From Prochlorococcus sp. AG-455-E15 (GTDB lineage: Bacteria > Cyanobacteriota > Cyanobacteriia > PCC-6307 > Cyanobiaceae), in NCBI GenBank assembly GCA_003212115.1, contig QCQS01000006.1, positions 1 to 25,895 on the forward strand: a stretch of DNA of 25,895 nucleotides, written 5' to 3'. The position numbers and the translations under genes were made by a program. The notes under the pieces are model-generated. The model was not told where the DNA came from, made no database searches, and worked only from the letters and a program-made list of their open reading frames with translations. Positions 23,619-25,895 of the stretch are shown here, one piece after another (position 1 is the stretch's first letter; each line of letters begins with the position of its first letter).

Positions 23619-24764
23619 TTGGACAATAAAAAACTAATTTTAAAACCAGGCTTAGAGGGTGTCCCAGTTACTAATTCATCTATCTGTGATATTGACGGTA
23701 ACAAAGGAAAATTATTGTACAGAGGATACTCCATTGAGGAACTATCCAAAAAAAGCAGTTTTTTAGAAACTGCATACCTATTGATTTGGGGTGAATTACC
23801 CACAGCTATTCAACTTAGAGATTTTGAACAAGAAGTTCAGATGCATCGAAGGTTAAGTTTTCGAGTCAGAGATATGATGAAATGTTTCCCTGCGACAGGT
23901 CATCCTATGGATGCTCTTCAATCTAGCGCGGCTTCTTTGGGGCTTTTCTATTCGCGCAGGGCAATAGATGATCCTAATTATATCTACAACGCAGTCATAA
24001 GGCTAATAGCAAAAATACCCACAATGATTGCTGCGTTTCAACTTATTAGAAAAGGACAAGACCCAATTCAACCTAGAGATGATTTAACTTACTCATCAAA
24101 TTTTCTTTACATGCTCACTGAAAAAGAACAAGATCCTATAGCTGCAAAAGTTTTTGATAGGTGTTTAATTCTACATGCCGAACATAGTTTAAACGCCAGT
24201 ACATTTAGCGCTAGAGTTACTGCAAGTACTCTTACAGACCCATATGCTGTCATCGCCTCTGCAGTAGGTACCCTTGCTGGCCCATTGCATGGAGGAGCAA
24301 ATGAGGATGTGATTGCGATGTTAGAAGAGATTAAAACCCCAGAAAACACTGGGTCTTTTTTAGATAACGCAATAAAAAATAAAAGTAAGATAATGGGCTT
24401 CGGCCACAGAGAATATAAAGTCAAAGATCCAAGAGCAATAATTCTTCAAAAACTGGCAGAAGAGCTTTTCATTAGATTTGGAGCAGATGAAATGTATGAA
24501 GTTGCTAAATCTCTTGAGGCAGAGGCAATACCAAGACTCGGTCCTAAGGGTATATTCCCTAATGTGGACTTTTATTCTGGTCTTGTTTATAGAAAACTTG
24601 GTATTCCTCGTGATTTATTTACTCCAATTTTTGCCATATCTAGAGTGGCTGGTTGGTTAGCTCATTGGAGAGAGCAACTTGGAGCAAATAGAATTTTCAG
24701 ACCATCGCAAATCTATACTGGTTCAGCACCAAGAGATTGGATCAGCCTAGAAAACAGAGAATAA
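23619..24764 (+). CDS. gltA: Citrate synthase
   Basis: Citrate synthase condenses oxaloacetate and acetyl-CoA. In picocyanobacteria the route mainly supplies 2-oxoglutarate for nitrogen assimilation. At 381 residues this is the short, Gram-positive/archaeal-like form. Catalytic residues align as H224 in GPLHGGANED, H263 in GFGHREYKVKDPRA, and D317 in FPNVDFYSG. HAEHSLNAST at 186-195 and the terminal GSAPRDW are also family signatures. Start TTG at 23619 (MDNKKLILKPGLEGV) gives the expected N-terminus; no ATG lies upstream. It is followed by ndhA 75 bases later in the same direction. Confidence 0.96.
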   Translation: MDNKKLILKPGLEGVPVTNSSICDIDGNKGKLLYRGYSIEELSKKSSFLETAYLLIWGELPTAIQLRDFEQEVQMHRRLSFRVRDMMKCFPATGHPMDALQSSAASLGLFYSRRAIDDPNYIYNAVIRLIAKIPTMIAAFQLIRKGQDPIQPRDDLTYSSNFLYMLTEKEQDPIAAKVFDRCLILHAEHSLNASTFSARVTASTLTDPYAVIASAVGTLAGPLHGGANEDVIAMLEEIKTPENTGSFLDNAIKNKSKIMGFGHREYKVKDPRAIILQKLAEELFIRFGADEMYEVAKSLEAEAIPRLGPKGIFPNVDFYSGLVYRKLGIPRDLFTPIFAISRVAGWLAHWREQLGANRIFRPSQIYTGSAPRDWISLENRE

Positions 24765-24839
24765 TATTTGCAGCTTTTCATAAAAAACACACATATTGTT
24801 TGTGAAGAGTTAATCTATTAAGTAAATAACTTAAAAATT

Positions 24840-25895
24840 TTGGAATACGGATTAGACCTCGAATATAGTTTTAATGAATTCTTAAAAGGTTTTGGCCTGT
24901 CCAGCGAAATCGCTCATATAATTTGGCTCCCCCTTCCTATGCTTTTAGTTTTGGTAGCGGCGGTTGTTGGCGTTTTAGTAACAGTTTGGCTTGAAAGAAA
25001 AATATCTGCTGCTGCTCAACAAAGAATAGGTCCCGAATATGCAGGAGCGCTTGGTGTCCTTCAACCTATTGCAGATGGTCTTAAGTTACTTGTCAAAGAG
25101 GATATTATTCCTGCTAAAGCGGATGGAATTCTCTTCACTGCAGGACCTATTTTAGTTCTTGTCCCAGTAATTCTGTCCTGGTTAATTGTCCCTTTTGGAC
25201 AAAACCTCTTGATAAGTAATGTTGGTATTGGAATTTTCTTATGGATCGCTTTAAGCAGTATCCAGCCAATTGGACTTCTTATGAGCGGATATGCATCAAA
25301 TAATAAATATTCTTTACTAGGAGGTTTAAGAGCAGCAGCTCAATCAATAAGTTACGAAATCCCTCTTGCTTTATCTGTACTAGCTATCGTACTAATGACA
25401 AATTCCCTAAGTACTATTGACATTGTCAATCAACAAAGTGGTGCTGGAATCCTCAGTTGGAATATATGGAGACAACCAGTAGGTTTTATAGTCTTTTGGA
25501 TCTGTGCTCTTGCAGAATGTGAAAGACTTCCATTTGACTTACCCGAAGCGGAAGAAGAATTAGTTGCAGGATATCAAACTGAATATGCAGGAATGAAATT
25601 CGCATTGTTCTACCTTGGTAGTTACATTAATTTAATCCTTTCTGCTTTATTGGTATCAATACTTTATTTAGGAGGATGGGGTTTTCCTATTCCAGTTGAA
25701 TTAATAGCTAAATTTCTAAATTTGCCAATTAATTCACCCTTCATACAAGTTTTCACTGCATCAATAGGAATTGTAATGACTGTATTGAAAGCATATCTTT
25801 TAGTTTTCATTGCAATATTATTGCGGTGGACAACTCCTAGAGTAAGAATAGATCAACTATTAGATCTAGGATGGAAGTTTCTTCTTCCAATTTCT
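24840..25895 (+). CDS. ndhA: NAD(P)H-quinone oxidoreductase subunit 1 (NdhA), 3' truncated by window end
   Basis: NdhA (NuoH/ND1 family) is the membrane subunit at the junction of the peripheral and membrane arms of NDH-1, near the plastoquinone site. The frame starts TTG at 24840 (MEYGLDLEYSFNEFLKGFGL) and is open for 352 codons to the last base, with an in-frame stop upstream at 24819. Conserved blocks are VWLERKISAAAQQRIGPEYA, LQPIADGLKLLVKEDIIP, AQSISYEIPLALS, the acidic loop ALAECERLPFDLPEAEEELV, GYQTEYAGMKFALFY and RWTTPRVRIDQLLDLGWKF. About eight hydrophobic helices are visible. Roughly the last 20 residues of a typical length protein are missing beyond the window. Confidence 0.96.
   Translation, partial: MEYGLDLEYSFNEFLKGFGLSSEIAHIIWLPLPMLLVLVAAVVGVLVTVWLERKISAAAQQRIGPEYAGALGVLQPIADGLKLLVKEDIIPAKADGILFTAGPILVLVPVILSWLIVPFGQNLLISNVGIGIFLWIALSSIQPIGLLMSGYASNNKYSLLGGLRAAAQSISYEIPLALSVLAIVLMTNSLSTIDIVNQQSGAGILSWNIWRQPVGFIVFWICALAECERLPFDLPEAEEELVAGYQTEYAGMKFALFYLGSYINLILSALLVSILYLGGWGFPIPVELIAKFLNLPINSPFIQVFTASIGIVMTVLKAYLLVFIAILLRWTTPRVRIDQLLDLGWKFLLPIS

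Noticed and set aside
24765..24839. An imperfect hairpin (TTCA...TGAA with AAACA/TGTTT) between gltA and ndhA, considered as a terminator.
   Set aside because: It has a bulge and no following T-run, and the genes are codirectional.
1..25895. Search for mobile elements, CRISPR repeats, tRNA genes, toxin-antitoxin pairs or phage defence genes.
   Set aside because: No spaced repeats, transposase or integrase motifs, cloverleaf-like sequence or accessory cassettes were visible; the gene content is core metabolism.

Overview
This window is a stretch of ordinary, densely packed cyanobacterial core chromosome. Base composition is very AT-rich, and proteins are rich in Lys, Asn and Ile. Three things point to a marine picocyanobacterium of the Prochlorococcus type, most likely a high-light-adapted clade: the gene complement (chlM, ndhH, ndhA, a phylloquinone-type men cluster, an Rre1-like regulator, DUF3285 and DUF3352 proteins), the tiny intergenic spaces, and the frequent TTG/GTG starts with no clear Shine-Dalgarno. 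The taxon is inferred from composition and gene content, not from a marker search. I see no tRNA, rRNA, CRISPR array, insertion sequence, prophage or integrase, and no gene-free stretch over 300 bases.

Layout. 1-74 is the 3' tip of a + strand gene, probably mnmE. 157-3974 (+) holds nadC, argS and an overlapping hisC-type aminotransferase. 7596-3971 (-) is a tight six-gene unit: prfB, a DUF3285 membrane peptide, ybeY, dgkA, trpG and a secreted metallo-beta-lactamase-fold protein. Its first gene, prfB, needs a programmed +1 frameshift at CTT TGA C. 7673-8856 (+) is grxC-gshB (glutathione). 10261-8849 (-) is menF, diverging from menA-menC-menE (10363-13438, +), whose start and stop codons overlap. 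A hotdog thioesterase (menI candidate) converges on menE and lies directly behind ndhH on the - strand. Next come rsmH (+), a cysteine desulfurase (-), an Rre1-like response regulator (+), chlM (-), purE (+), cysC (-), a SUI1/YciH factor (-), trpB (+), a rhodanese-domain protein (-), a DUF3352 exported protein (+), gltA (+) and ndhA (+, cut by the window end).

How they fit together. The men genes give isochorismate, o-succinylbenzoate, its CoA ester, dihydroxynaphthoate release and prenylation, which is most of the phylloquinone route to photosystem I; menD, menB and menG are not here. ndhH and ndhA are two subunits of the thylakoid NDH-1 complex. chlM is the chlorophyll branch methyltransferase. 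trpG/trpB, hisC, nadC, purE, cysC and gltA are scattered biosynthetic genes. Every convergent gene pair ends within -8 to +15 bases of its partner, so there is almost no room for separate terminators.

The most notable observations are the prfB frameshift (restoring a 373-residue RF2 whose motifs land on the family positions), the loss of the metal-binding motif in the MBL-fold protein, an Arg at the second catalytic Lys position of MenC, a GC-rich palindrome between chlM and purE, and the conserved-looking DUF3285 peptide coupled to prfB and ybeY. I found no convincing undescribed multi-gene system.
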